From Corynebacterium glyciniphilum AJ 3170 (GTDB taxonomy: Bacteria; Actinomycetota; Actinomycetes; Mycobacteriales; Mycobacteriaceae), in the NCBI RefSeq assembly GCF_007673095.1, contig NZ_VDYZ01000004.1:1-64000 (forward strand): DNA of 64,000 nt. The letters run 5' to 3'. The position numbers and the translations under genes are program-made. Below, piece by piece: positions 20,242-28,793 of this stretch. The first letter of the stretch is position 1. Every line of letters starts with the position of its first letter. The notes beneath the pieces are model-generated. The model saw only the letters and a list, made by a program, of their open reading frames with translations. It made no database searches and was not told where the DNA came from.

Positions 20242-20406
20242 ATGCCCCGCAATTTCCGCCAGCTGATCCACACCCTCACCGGACCGGCACATGAACCTGC
20301 CGAGCCGAACCATCCGACCGTTGCCGTCGAGTACGATGCGTTGTTCCTGCTGCCGCAGGGCGTGGAGCAGACCGCAGAACACACTGCAGAGCACACCGCA
20401 CTCTGA
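20242..20406 (+). CDS. Unrecognised 54-aa small protein
   Basis: An ATG at 20242 is preceded by AAAGGAGTGACC, one of the best ribosome sites in the window, and opens 54 codons ending TGA at 20404-20406. The protein starts MPRNFRQLIHTLTGPAHEP, contains VAVEYDALFLLPQGVEQ and ends with a TAEH repeat (TAEHTAEHTAL). Third codon positions are strongly G/C. No membrane segment or known motif is seen. It lies between tRNA-Leu and a convergent lipoprotein gene, 18 bases from the latter's stop. I cannot assign a function. The ribosome site and codon bias support that it is translated. Confidence 0.6.
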   Translation: MPRNFRQLIHTLTGPAHEPAEPNHPTVAVEYDALFLLPQGVEQTAEHTAEHTAL

Positions 20407-20424
20407 CCTGCCGTCGACGCTGCG

Positions 20425-20958
20425 TCAGAGCGTGCCGATCCACTCGGCGCGGTCGGTCTGTGCGTCGAAGTTCTCCTGGAAGCTGAGCCGGTACTCGCCC
20501 GGGTCAGCGGGACCGTCGAAGCAGATGGTCCCGTCTTCGCTCTGCCCCGGGCCGACCTCGTCAAGCACGTGGTCAGTTTCCTCCGAGACGGTCTGGGTCC
20601 GGGGCAACTGTTCCGGATCGTAGAGTTTCCATGCTGCCAGACCGCGGACCTGCAGTGGCTCGGTCTCGCTGGTCACCGTGAAGTTCACGTCCGCGCAGAT
20701 CTGGCTGGTCGGTTCCCGTTCGAACTCACGGAGGTTGTCGACGGTGATGTCCGCCTTGTCGATGCTGATCGTCTCGCCGACCGCGGGCAGGTCCGAGTCG
20801 GCGGCCGTGCTGTCCTGCGTGGTGGTTTCTTCACCAGTGGCCGGGGCAGTGTCGCTGGTGTCGCCGGTGTCGCTGGCGTCGTCACTGCCGCAGGCGGCAA
20901 GGGCGAGAGGCGCAGTGAATGCGAGTGCGGCGATGATGCGTCGTGCTCGTGCGGTCAT
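20425..20958 (-). CDS. Secreted lipoprotein of unknown function
   Basis: The 177-aa protein has a Sec signal and lipobox (TAPLALAACGS; lipidated Cys near residue 23), then an acidic Asp/Ser/Thr linker of about 35 residues and a compact domain with strands ADITVDNL, ICADVNFTVTS, RGLAAWKLYD and GTICFD. The two cysteines in ICAD and ICFD may form a disulphide. The beta pattern recalls DUF4352-like immunoglobulin folds, a weak resemblance. The ATG is preceded by AGGAGAGAG. It is expected on the outer face of the plasma membrane. Confidence 0.8.
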   Translation of the reverse strand: MTARARRIIAALAFTAPLALAACGSDDASDTGDTSDTAPATGEETTTQDSTAADSDLPAVGETISIDKADITVDNLREFEREPTSQICADVNFTVTSETEPLQVRGLAAWKLYDPEQLPRTQTVSEETDHVLDEVGPGQSEDGTICFDGPADPGEYRLSFQENFDAQTDRAEWIGTL

Positions 20959-21162
20959 GGTTCTCTCTCCTGGTCGTCGGGCGGGTTTGTCCTGGTGACG
21001 AATCTATAGGAGGTAGTACAGGTGCTGCAGGCGAAGTGCCTGGACCTGCATGTTTTCCGGTAATGGCGTTCACTCCGTTGTTTTCCGTGTCGGTTCCTTT
21101 CCGTTTTCCAGACAAGACTGTTTCCCCGGGGTAGCGTCATTGCAGACTCAGAGGGGAGCATC

Positions 21163-23229
21163 ATGGCCGAATTCTCACGCAGGACCTTCTTCGCCGGGCT
21201 CGCGGCGCTCGGCGGTACGGTCCTGTGGTCGTCCGTACACGGGACAGGGCTGCCGCGCGCAGACGCAGGAACAGCGCAGCCGGGGCCGGCATCGACGCCC
21301 GCCGTGTCGGTGGGCAGGGGCATCGCCGATGCCACCGGGGAACCGCTGGGGGCGGGGATGGACGGCTACGCGGTGCAGGAACAGACCTCGGTCGGTATCC
21401 GGCAACGGCTCTACTCCCGCGCCTTCATCTTCGACGACGGCGCCCACCGTTTCTGCCACGTCACCGTAGATACACCGCTGATGTTCCAGTCGGTGTTCCT
21501 GGAGGTTCTCCGCCGTCTGCGGGAGGCCTACGGCGACACCTACCGCAGCGACAATGTGGTGGTCAATGCCACCCACACCCATGTCGGCCCAGGTGGCAGG
21601 TCCGGCCATGCGATGGTCGACCTGGTGTCCCTGGGGTTCCGTCCGGTGACGTTCGAGGCTCAGGTGGCCGGGATCGTACGATCGGTCCGGCGCGCCCACG
21701 ACGACATCGCCCCGGCCGAGCTCACTCTCGTCAGCGGCGAGATCGACGGTGTCGGCCAGAACCGTTCGCGGCAGGCGTTCGACCGTAACCCGGCGGCAGA
21801 CAGGGCCGAGAACCCGGACGGGGTGGACCGCACGTCTGTCACCCTGCACGTCGCGCGCGACGGGGCTCCGGTCGGGTTGATCAACTGGTACTCGGTGCAC
21901 GCCACCAGCTTCAGCCACAAGATCCGCCACATCTCGGGCGACAACAAGGGCTTCGCCGCCTACTCCTACGAATCTGCTGCAGGGGTCGACCACCGTGACC
22001 TCGGCGCAGCACCCTTCGTCGCAGCTTTCGCGCAGGGGACGCCGGGCGACGTGACACCCAACCACGGCCTGGTGCCGGAGTCGGGTCCCGGTGGGCCCGG
22101 TGTCGACGGGCAGAAGAAGTCGGTGGAGATCCTCGGCCAACGTCAGGCGGACGGGGCCCGGGCGTCCGACAGGGGGGTCAACCCCCTCGCCGCGTGGTCG
22201 GGTCTGGAGGGGCGCACCTGCTGGATCGACATGGACGCCGTGGAGGTGGACGGGCGGTGGACGCCGGACGGTGCGCCGGGACGGACCGGACCGGCCGTTC
22301 TCGGCGCCGCCTTCGCCGCCTCGAGCCAGGAGGACGGTGGCGGGCTGGATGTCGGCCTCGGCATCAATGAAGGTGAACGTGGTGGATCACCGTGGGTGCG
22401 TCAGCTCAACGACCTCGCGCCGGTTCCAGAGGACGTCCGCAGGATTCACGCGCCGAAGGACATGCTCCTGCCGATGGGCTACATCGACGGCATGATCCAG
22501 CAACGACATCTCTTCGGGGTCTGGCGTATCGGCGGGCTGGTCCTGGTGTACCTCGGATTCGAACCCACGGTGACCTCGGGGCTCAGGATCCGTCGCACCG
22601 TGGCCGAGGCGATGGACGTCCCGGCGGACAATGTCGTCGTTCAGGGGTACTCCTGCGGATACGGCCACTACATCACCACGCCGGAGGAGTACGCGCAGCA
22701 GGACTACGAGGGCGGTGCGACGGCATTCGGACGTCTCGAACTGCCCGCGGTGCAGCAGGTCACGGACCGGCTCGCACGGGCGCTTGCTTCCGGGGAGGAC
22801 ATTGACCACGGCGCGCCGGCCGGTGACCTCACCGGGGTGATTCCCGAGAGCCCGGCTGCAGTGTCGGCCCTGGACACTGCTCCGGTGGGACGACGGTTCG
22901 GTGACGTGCTGTCCGGCGGGGGAGAGGTGAGTGCCGGGGAGACGGTTGCCGTGCGGTTCGTCGGAGCGAACCCGAACAACGACCTGCGTCTGGAGAACAG
23001 TTATCTGCTGGTGGAGCGGGCTGGGGGCGGTACCGTGGTCGCCCATGACTCGTCCTGGTCGACACTGCTGACCTTCGACCGCGCTTTCACCGAGACGACG
23101 GCCACCGTGGAATGGGACACCACCGGGGCAGACCCCGGTGACTACCGGATCGTCCTGCACGGCGACTGGAAGGACATCGGAGGTGTGGTGCGGCCGTTCA
23201 CCGGGACAGCGCAGGTGCGGGTCATCTGA
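21163..23229 (+). CDS. Neutral/alkaline ceramidase, Tat-exported
   Basis: The 688-aa protein matches the neutral ceramidase family, which hydrolyses ceramide to sphingosine and fatty acid. It starts with a Tat signal (SRRTFFAGLAALGG), implying export folded. Zinc ligands His138 and His140 lie in NATHTHVGPGG; the NWYSVHATSF segment and Ser258 in HISGDNKG form the active-site region. Later family blocks GYSCGYGHYITTPEEYAQQDYEGG and the C-terminal beta-sandwich (from about 590) are present, so it is full length. A GAGGGGA ribosome site precedes the ATG. Corynebacteria are not known to make ceramide, so the substrate is probably from a host or food; that is inference. Confidence 0.9.
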   Translation: MAEFSRRTFFAGLAALGGTVLWSSVHGTGLPRADAGTAQPGPASTPAVSVGRGIADATGEPLGAGMDGYAVQEQTSVGIRQRLYSRAFIFDDGAHRFCHVTVDTPLMFQSVFLEVLRRLREAYGDTYRSDNVVVNATHTHVGPGGRSGHAMVDLVSLGFRPVTFEAQVAGIVRSVRRAHDDIAPAELTLVSGEIDGVGQNRSRQAFDRNPAADRAENPDGVDRTSVTLHVARDGAPVGLINWYSVHATSFSHKIRHISGDNKGFAAYSYESAAGVDHRDLGAAPFVAAFAQGTPGDVTPNHGLVPESGPGGPGVDGQKKSVEILGQRQADGARASDRGVNPLAAWSGLEGRTCWIDMDAVEVDGRWTPDGAPGRTGPAVLGAAFAASSQEDGGGLDVGLGINEGERGGSPWVRQLNDLAPVPEDVRRIHAPKDMLLPMGYIDGMIQQRHLFGVWRIGGLVLVYLGFEPTVTSGLRIRRTVAEAMDVPADNVVVQGYSCGYGHYITTPEEYAQQDYEGGATAFGRLELPAVQQVTDRLARALASGEDIDHGAPAGDLTGVIPESPAAVSALDTAPVGRRFGDVLSGGGEVSAGETVAVRFVGANPNNDLRLENSYLLVERAGGGTVVAHDSSWSTLLTFDRAFTETTATVEWDTTGADPGDYRIVLHGDWKDIGGVVRPFTGTAQVRVI

Positions 23230-23260
23230 TCCGGTAGGGCGCGAGGGGGTGGCGCAGGAT

Positions 23261-23743
23261 CTACAGGACGTCCTTGGCGATCCTCGCCACGTGCCCGGTG
23301 GCCTTGACGTTGTACTTCGCCAGACCGATGGTTCCGTCGGTGTTGATCAGGAACGTCGAACGGATGACACCCTGCACTACCTTGCCGTAGTTCTTCTTCT
23401 CCCCGAAGGCACCGTAGGCGGTGAGTGCCTTCTTCTCCGGATCGGAGAGCAGAGGGAAGGTCAGGTCGTGGTTCTCGCGGAACTTCTCCAGCTTCTCCAC
23501 GGAGTCCGGGGAGATGCCGAGAACGTCCACGCCGGCGTCGTTGAGTTCGGTGAGAGAGTCCCGGAAATCACAGGCCTCGGTGGTGCACCCCGGCGTATCC
23601 GCCTTGGGGTAGAAGTACACGATGACGCGCCGACCGCTGTAGTCGGACAGGCTGACCTGACGGCCCCGGTCGTCGGTGAGGGTGAAGTTCGGTGCCACGT
23701 CCCCGATCTCGAGGATGGTGCGGTTGTTGTCGGAAGTACTCAT
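23261..23743 (-). CDS. bcp: Thioredoxin-dependent thiol peroxidase (Bcp/PrxQ)
   Basis: The 160-aa peroxiredoxin reduces hydroperoxides. Peroxidatic Cys53 and resolving Cys58 lie in TPGCTTEACDF, the five-residue spacing of the PrxQ subgroup, so a disulphide within the chain is expected. The frame extends to 23827, but ATG 23743 starts at the normal family N-terminus (LEIGDVAPNFTL follows). It converges on the ceramidase gene. Confidence 0.95.
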   Translation of the reverse strand: MSTSDNNRTILEIGDVAPNFTLTDDRGRQVSLSDYSGRRVIVYFYPKADTPGCTTEACDFRDSLTELNDAGVDVLGISPDSVEKLEKFRENHDLTFPLLSDPEKKALTAYGAFGEKKNYGKVVQGVIRSTFLINTDGTIGLAKYNVKATGHVARIAKDVL

Positions 23744-23903
23744 GTACTCCGAGTGTACGGTGATCCGTCGTTCTGTCGAGGTCCTGTCCAGGTTCTGCCG
23801 AGCACCGTTCGGAGGGTTCTTCTGCACTGCAGGTACCGGAGAACGTACAATTCAGGAACAATCCCGAAACCGTCACTCACGACCAGCAATGCAGGAGACT
23901 TCA

Positions 23904-24185
23904 GTGGCCCGCACCATCGACTCTATCCAGAGCGACATCGAACGCACCCGTGAACAGCTCGCGAAGACTCTGGACGAGCTCAGCGTCCGCGCGGCGCCGA
24001 AGAACCTGGCGGACGAGGCGAAGACCCAGGTCTCCAACGTTCTCGCCCAGCCGAAGGTCCAGATGATCATCGGCGGTGTCGTCGCGGGCGTGGGCCTTGT
24101 CGTCGCGCTGACGGTGGCGGGCAAGCGCAACGAGAAGAAGCAGATCAAGGAAATCCAGCGCCTGCTGGCAGACGCCAGGTCCTGA
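23904..24185 (+). CDS. DUF3618 family membrane-anchored protein
   Basis: The 93-aa protein has an amphipathic N-terminal helix, VARTIDSIQSDIERTREQLA, which is the DUF3618 signature, then a region AKTQVSNVLAQP and one membrane helix IIGGVVAGVGLVVALTVAG followed by basic residues. Function is unknown. I choose GTG 23904 because AGGAG (23893-23897) lies six bases upstream; the ATG at 23889 overlaps that site. The stop abuts the open frame of the next gene. Confidence 0.85.
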   Translation: MARTIDSIQSDIERTREQLAKTLDELSVRAAPKNLADEAKTQVSNVLAQPKVQMIIGGVVAGVGLVVALTVAGKRNEKKQIKEIQRLLADARS

Positions 24186-24277
24186 TCAACATCTCCGCCC
24201 CGCGCGATCCCGGACAGCCCCGGCGGATCTCCGGCACACGACGTGCCGCCGAGATCGCCGGGGTTTGCGCATGCGCG

Positions 24278-25330
24278 GTGGCACTCGGTGCGGTGTGCAC
24301 TGAGCTCGGCGTCCCGGCGTCCTGGATCTTCGCCTTCCTGGTCTCGTTCGGCGCCTACGCGATCCTCTCCGACCGGCAGACCACCCCGCCCACGCGACTG
24401 ATGCAACCGGCCCAGGTGGTCATCGCGATGGTGTGCGTCGCCCCGCTGGTCGAACTCGACGGGGCCACGGTCGCAGGTTATGTGACGCCGACTGTGCTGG
24501 CCCTGGTGGTCACCTTGGCGGTCTGCGCGGCGGCCGCGTTCCTCCTCCACCGGTCAGGGGCAGCCAGCGCGGTCAGTGCCCTGCTGGCGACGTTGGCCGG
24601 GGGAGCGAGCGGGATGACCGTGCTCGCCGCCGAACTGAAGGAGGATGTGCGCTTCGTCGTCCTCACGCAGTACCTGCGCCTGTCACTGGTGGTGTTGACG
24701 TTGCCGGCATTCGTGCACCTCTTCGCCGGTGGGGGAGACGCCGGTGCCGGGGCTGACGCCGGGGACACCGGCGCCACTGACTCAGCAGCATGGTGGTCGC
24801 CGGAACCCCGACCGGTCCTCGGTGCCCTCGTCGTCTGGGGGCTGGTCTGGCTGCTCGTGCGGCTCACGCGCCGGGTGGTGAAGCTGCCGGTGCCGTATCT
24901 TCTGCTGTCGATGCTGCTGACGTGGGGGGCAGGGGTGGCCGGCGTGCCGGACGGGTGGCTGCGCCCGGAAGGACTCCTGCTGGTGTTCGCCTATGCGGTG
25001 ATCGGCGTGCAGGCCGGCGGGACGCTCACGAAGTCGGCGTTGCGGCAGTTCAGTCACAGTCTGCCCCTGATCCTCGCTGCGGTGGCGTCGATGATCGTCG
25101 GGGCGATTGTCGCTGCGCTGCTGATCGCCAGCTTCAGTGGCGTCCCACTGCTGGACGCCTATCTGGCCACCGTGCCCGGCGGGATCTACGCTGTGCTGGC
25201 CTTCGCCCATGAAGCCGGGTCGGAGCCGATCGTGACCGTGGTCCAGGTGATGCGCACCCTGGCGATGTTGGTCATCGGTGCGTACCTGCCCACGATCATC
25301 GGCTGGTGGGGGAGACGTCGGCACGCCTGA
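24278..25330 (+). CDS. AbrB-family (PF05145-type) integral membrane protein; start uncertain
   Basis: The protein of at least 350 residues has about nine to ten hydrophobic helices in two related halves, as in the AbrB/AmoA-named membrane family often mis-titled ammonia monooxygenase. The blocks ASGMTVLAAELKEDVRFVVLTQYLRL and TVPGGIYAVLAFAHEAGSEPIVTVVQVMRTL are the paired family motif. The first ATG/GTG/TTG is GTG 24278, which has no ribosome site and would cut into the first helix. The frame is open upstream and encodes a natural-looking basic N-terminus (RDPGQPRRISGTRRAAEIAG). A CTG at 24182 overlaps the DUF3618 stop as CTGA. Transport substrate is unknown. Confidence 0.8.
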   Translation: MALGAVCTELGVPASWIFAFLVSFGAYAILSDRQTTPPTRLMQPAQVVIAMVCVAPLVELDGATVAGYVTPTVLALVVTLAVCAAAAFLLHRSGAASAVSALLATLAGGASGMTVLAAELKEDVRFVVLTQYLRLSLVVLTLPAFVHLFAGGGDAGAGADAGDTGATDSAAWWSPEPRPVLGALVVWGLVWLLVRLTRRVVKLPVPYLLLSMLLTWGAGVAGVPDGWLRPEGLLLVFAYAVIGVQAGGTLTKSALRQFSHSLPLILAAVASMIVGAIVAALLIASFSGVPLLDAYLATVPGGIYAVLAFAHEAGSEPIVTVVQVMRTLAMLVIGAYLPTIIGWWGRRRHA

Positions 25331-25348
25331 ATGCCGTACCGGCGATGG

Positions 25349-25354
25349 TAGTTT
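25349..25354 (+). promoter_or_regulatory. -10 box of the holin-like gene (leaderless)
   Basis: TAGTTT, 6 bases before the ATG at 25361. Confidence 0.5.
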
Positions 25355-25360
25355 CGGGGC

Positions 25361-25777
25361 ATGGGCCTCATCTGGAACTTCCTCGTCCGCGCTGTCGGTA
25401 CCGCTGTGGGGTTGTGGGTCGTGACCTACTTCATCAGTGGCGTCACGGTCACAGCGCCCGCAGAACCCCTCGTCGGCAACGGTGAGAACGACCGGTTGTG
25501 GGTGTTCCTCGGTTGTGCCGCGGTGATCCTGCTGCTCAACATGACGGTCCGTCCGGTTCTCCGGCTCCTGGGCCTTCCGCTGACCATCCTCACGCTGGGT
25601 CTGTTCGCCCTGGTGATCAATGCGGGGGTCTTCCTGTTGGCAGGGGTGCTCGCACAGGCGGTGGGACTCGGCCTCGATATCGCGACTTTCGGCGCAGCAT
25701 TCTGGGGTGCGATCATCATGGCACTGGTCAGCTGGATTCTCGGGCCCGTCACCGGGCTGCTCTCTGCCCGGCGATGA
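25361..25777 (+). CDS. Phage-holin-4-like (YvlD-type) membrane protein
   Basis: The 138-aa protein has four membrane helices and the family signature MTVRPVLRLLGLPLTILTLGLFALVINAGV. Despite the family name (PF04020, phage holin superfamily IV), chromosomal members are not lysis proteins and have been linked to envelope stress in Bacillus. No phage genes are nearby. A leaderless-type box precedes the ATG. Confidence 0.85.
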   Translation: MGLIWNFLVRAVGTAVGLWVVTYFISGVTVTAPAEPLVGNGENDRLWVFLGCAAVILLLNMTVRPVLRLLGLPLTILTLGLFALVINAGVFLLAGVLAQAVGLGLDIATFGAAFWGAIIMALVSWILGPVTGLLSARR

Positions 25778-25801
25778 CGCTGGGCCGGGTCACCGGGAGG
25801 C

Positions 25802-27037
25802 TCAGGTGCGGTCGGTGTCGCCGGGGGTGTCGAGCCCCGTCCCGGCCGGCTCCTGGAGTGTCCGGGAGTCGGGGACGGACGCCCAGCCGACGGCGGCCAG
25901 CGCGAGCAGGATCCCGCTGACTCCGAAAGCCCACCCGAACCCGGCGACATCGACGAGGACACCGGCCGCCAATGGGCCCAGAACGCCGCCGAAATCCTGG
26001 AGCATCGAGTAGCCGGCGACAGTGGAACCGCCGCGACGGGTTCCGACGATGTCCGCGAGCACCGCCTGCTGGCCCGGGTTAACCAGGGCAGAGCCGGCGC
26101 CGGCGACGACCATGGCCAGGCACGCCAGGACGATGGTCGGTGACAGGGGGAATGCCGCGTAGCCGACGGCGGTGACCACCATGCCCAGTACCAGCATCGG
26201 TTTACGTCCGACCGTGTCGTTCCACCGTCCCGACGGAAGAATGAAGATCGCGTTGCCGGCGGCGTAGGACGCGAGCGCCCAGGCGGCCACGGCTGCGTCG
26301 CCGTTGAATGCTGCGGCGACGAACAGTGGCACGATCGACACCCGGACCCCGAAGGACGTCCACCCGAACACGAAGACCGACCCCAGCAGGACACGGTAGT
26401 GCGGGATGCCCAGCGACGTCGCCAGGGAGAGCGGCTCGCGGGGGCTCTCGTCGGCCTGCGCGCCCGCAAGGGAGGAGCGGCGGAGTGCGAACCAGACGAC
26501 GGCGGCCGCGACGACGAGCATGATGAAGTAGAAGATGAACGGTGCCCGGAGACCGAATCCGGCGACGAGCGCGCCGAACACCGGGCCCATCAGGTTTCCG
26601 AGCAGGAAACCTGCGGCGTTGACACTTGAGACCCGGCCGCGGGCGTCCACCGGGCTCACCTTGATAAGCAACGCGGTGGCCGCCACGGTGAACATGATCG
26701 AACCGACCCCGCCCAGGCCGCGGAGAATCAGCAGCTGAGTGTAGTTCCCTGCCAGGGCGCATGCTCCGGTGGACGCCGCGACGATGAGGATGCCGAGCGT
26801 GTAGGTACGCCGTTCACCGAGTTTGACGAGGATCCGTCCTGCCAGGGGAGCTCCGACCAGTCGCATCAGCGCGAAAGCACTGACGATCCCCGAGGCTGCG
26901 GCGTTCGAGACACCGAAGGCGTGTGCGTACTGGGGGATGGCGGGGGCGACGACTCCGTACCCGAGGGCGACGGCGAAAGCGCCTGCGACCAGTGCCCACA
27001 CCTCGACCGGGAGTGGTGTGTGGCGTCTGCGTGGCAT
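25802..27037 (-). CDS. Major facilitator superfamily transporter
   Basis: The 411-aa protein has twelve predicted helices and the MFS cytoplasmic loop motif between helices 2 and 3 (GRILVKLGERRTYTLG), repeated in the second half (GRWNDTVGRKPMLVLG). The pattern resembles the TCR/Bcr-type drug:proton antiporters, so export of a small molecule is likely, substrate unknown. The C-terminal tail TGLDTPGDTDRT is polar. TATGAT ends 6 bases before the ATG, a leaderless pattern. It converges on the holin-like gene. Confidence 0.85.
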   Translation of the reverse strand: MPRRRHTPLPVEVWALVAGAFAVALGYGVVAPAIPQYAHAFGVSNAAASGIVSAFALMRLVGAPLAGRILVKLGERRTYTLGILIVAASTGACALAGNYTQLLILRGLGGVGSIMFTVAATALLIKVSPVDARGRVSSVNAAGFLLGNLMGPVFGALVAGFGLRAPFIFYFIMLVVAAAVVWFALRRSSLAGAQADESPREPLSLATSLGIPHYRVLLGSVFVFGWTSFGVRVSIVPLFVAAAFNGDAAVAAWALASYAAGNAIFILPSGRWNDTVGRKPMLVLGMVVTAVGYAAFPLSPTIVLACLAMVVAGAGSALVNPGQQAVLADIVGTRRGGSTVAGYSMLQDFGGVLGPLAAGVLVDVAGFGWAFGVSGILLALAAVGWASVPDSRTLQEPAGTGLDTPGDTDRT

Positions 27038-27043
27038 CAGGAC

Positions 27044-27049
27044 ATCATA
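27044..27049 (-). promoter_or_regulatory. -10 box of the MFS gene (leaderless)
   Basis: TATGAT on the minus strand, 6 bases before the start codon. Confidence 0.6.
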
Positions 27050-27131
27050 TCTCCGCGGGCCGACGGGCCGGCGCGGGGCCTCTCACACCGCACTCTCCGC
27101 GGTCGTCCCTGATGTAGGAGCTACAATGACG

Positions 27132-27175
27132 AAAACCCCGGACGGTCAGTGGCCGAAGCCAGTGCCCATCCGGGG
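27132..27175 (-). terminator. Intrinsic terminator of tRNA-Lys
   Basis: On the minus strand CCCCGGA pairs with TCCGGGG across an imperfect inner stem and is followed by TTTT (plus-strand AAAA at 27132-27135). It begins ten bases after the tRNA. Confidence 0.85.
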
Positions 27176-27184
27176 GTGATGTTG

Positions 27185-27257
<73 letters not shown>

Positions 27258-27583
27258 ATGTTGTTCTCTGGATCGGATGTCCCGTCCTCGGCAACGAGAG
27301 AAACTATAGCCCCGCGCCGTAACCGTGGCAAATCCCCAGGTCGCGTATCCGGCAGTCTCCGGGAAGCGCTGGGGTAACGATTCGGACACAATATGCCGGA
27401 CGTGGCCGTTTCCGTTACTTTTGCGGCGCAGCCCCGACGTATGATGGTCGCCGAGACGGGGCCCGTCCCTCACCTTGCCGGGCGCAGTGGGACTGCTGCG
27501 TCACCACCGTCGACATGATTTCACCACAATATTTCATCGCCCCGGGTGGTCCGCATCCGGGGCGGAAAGAGACTGTAGACACC
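27258..27583. other. Intergenic region tRNA-Lys / L,D-transpeptidase
   Basis: These 326 bases hold the tRNA-Lys promoter and the upstream region of the transpeptidase. TATGAT at 27440-27445 is the best -10 candidate for the latter, leaving a leader of about 130 bases. No small gene with a ribosome site was found. Confidence 0.5.
27303..27331 (-). promoter_or_regulatory. Promoter of tRNA-Lys
   Basis: On the minus strand a -35 box TTGCCA (27331-27326) and a -10 box TATAGT (27308-27303) are exactly 17 bases apart, near-consensus for sigma-A. Initiation would fall about 40 bases before the mature tRNA. Confidence 0.8.
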
Positions 27584-28777
27584 ATGCACTTCCGATTCGG
27601 CCGCAGCGGCCGGGTTCTGCGTTCCATCGTGGCGGCGACCGCCGCCACCGCACTGCTGACGACCGCGGCCTGCACCATCGACGACGACGGTGACACGGAC
27701 ACCGAACAGGTGGTTCAGGACGAGGGATCCTCCGACGACGAAGACGCCGTCGAGTTGACCGCCAACGTCGATGACGACGATACCGACGTCAAGGTGGACG
27801 AACCGATCACCGTCCAGGACGACGAGGGCATCGACTCCGTCACCCTCACAGACGGCTACGGCACCGAGGTCGAGGGGTCGTTCAACGACGGCAAGACTGA
27901 ATGGACCACCGACGGCAAGCTGGAGTACTCCAGCACCTACACCCTCGAGGCGAAGGCAGGCGACGAGACGTTGTCGACGTCGTTCACCACATTCAGCCCC
28001 GGCCTGTTGACCAATGCGTCTCTGGCACCACTCGACGGCTCAACCGTCGGCGTCGGCCAGTCCGTCGCACTGCGCTTCGACGAGGCCCCCGCCGACCGTA
28101 AGGCCGTCGAGGACGCCATCAAGGTGACCACCGAGCCCAAGGTCGAGGGTGCGTTCTACTGGATCACCTCCAATGAGGTGCGGTGGCGTCCGGAGGAGTA
28201 CTGGAAGCCCGGCACGGAAGTCACCGTGGATGCCGACCTGGTGGGCAAGGACCTCGGCGGCATGTACGGCGAGGTGGACCGTTCCGCTTCGTTCACCATC
28301 GGTGACGATGTCCGTGCCGTCGCGGACGATGCGACGAAGACGGTGACCGTCACCCGCAACGGCGAGGTCGTCAAGACCATGCCGACGTCGATGGGTATGC
28401 CTGGTCACGAGACACCCGAGGGTGTCTACCAGATCGGTGACCAGTTCGAGGCGTTGACCATGGACTCGCAGACGTACGGACTCGCGCTCGATGCCGGCGG
28501 TTATGTGACGGACGTGCAGTATGCGACGCAGATGTCCTACTCGGGTATCTACTTCCACGCGGCTCCGTGGTCGCTGTGGGCGCAGGGCAACACGAACACG
28601 TCGCACGGGTGCCTGAACCTCTCCGTGGAGGACGCCCAGTGGGTCTACGAGAACCTCAAGCGCGGTGACATCGCTGAGGTCCAGGGAACCGGCGGCGGTC
28701 AGCTCGAGGGCTACGACGGTCTCGGCGACTGGAACATCCCCTGGTCGACCTGGTCGGCGGGCAACGCCGACGAGTAA
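27584..28777 (+). CDS. L,D-transpeptidase lipoprotein (YkuD domain)
   Basis: The 397-aa protein makes 3-3 cross-links in peptidoglycan. A signal peptide with lipobox LLTTAAC anchors it to the outer membrane face, followed by an acidic linker, two immunoglobulin-like domains (about 70-250) as in mycobacterial Ldt enzymes, and a C-terminal YkuD domain. The catalytic Cys343 lies in SHGCLNL with His341, and His325 lies in YFHAAPW. The frame is open to 27515, but ATG 27584 starts the signal peptide. Its ribosome site (GGAAAGAG) is distant and weak. An extended acidic linker (about 40 residues rich in Asp) is notable. Confidence 0.93.
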   Translation: MHFRFGRSGRVLRSIVAATAATALLTTAACTIDDDGDTDTEQVVQDEGSSDDEDAVELTANVDDDDTDVKVDEPITVQDDEGIDSVTLTDGYGTEVEGSFNDGKTEWTTDGKLEYSSTYTLEAKAGDETLSTSFTTFSPGLLTNASLAPLDGSTVGVGQSVALRFDEAPADRKAVEDAIKVTTEPKVEGAFYWITSNEVRWRPEEYWKPGTEVTVDADLVGKDLGGMYGEVDRSASFTIGDDVRAVADDATKTVTVTRNGEVVKTMPTSMGMPGHETPEGVYQIGDQFEALTMDSQTYGLALDAGGYVTDVQYATQMSYSGIYFHAAPWSLWAQGNTNTSHGCLNLSVEDAQWVYENLKRGDIAEVQGTGGGQLEGYDGLGDWNIPWSTWSAGNADE

Positions 28778-28793
28778 CTGACCCTGGCGCCGG

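Noticed and set aside
25361-25777. Prophage remnant, because of the holin family name
   Set aside because: The YvlD-type family is chromosomal; no capsid, integrase, lysin or attachment-site repeat is nearby.
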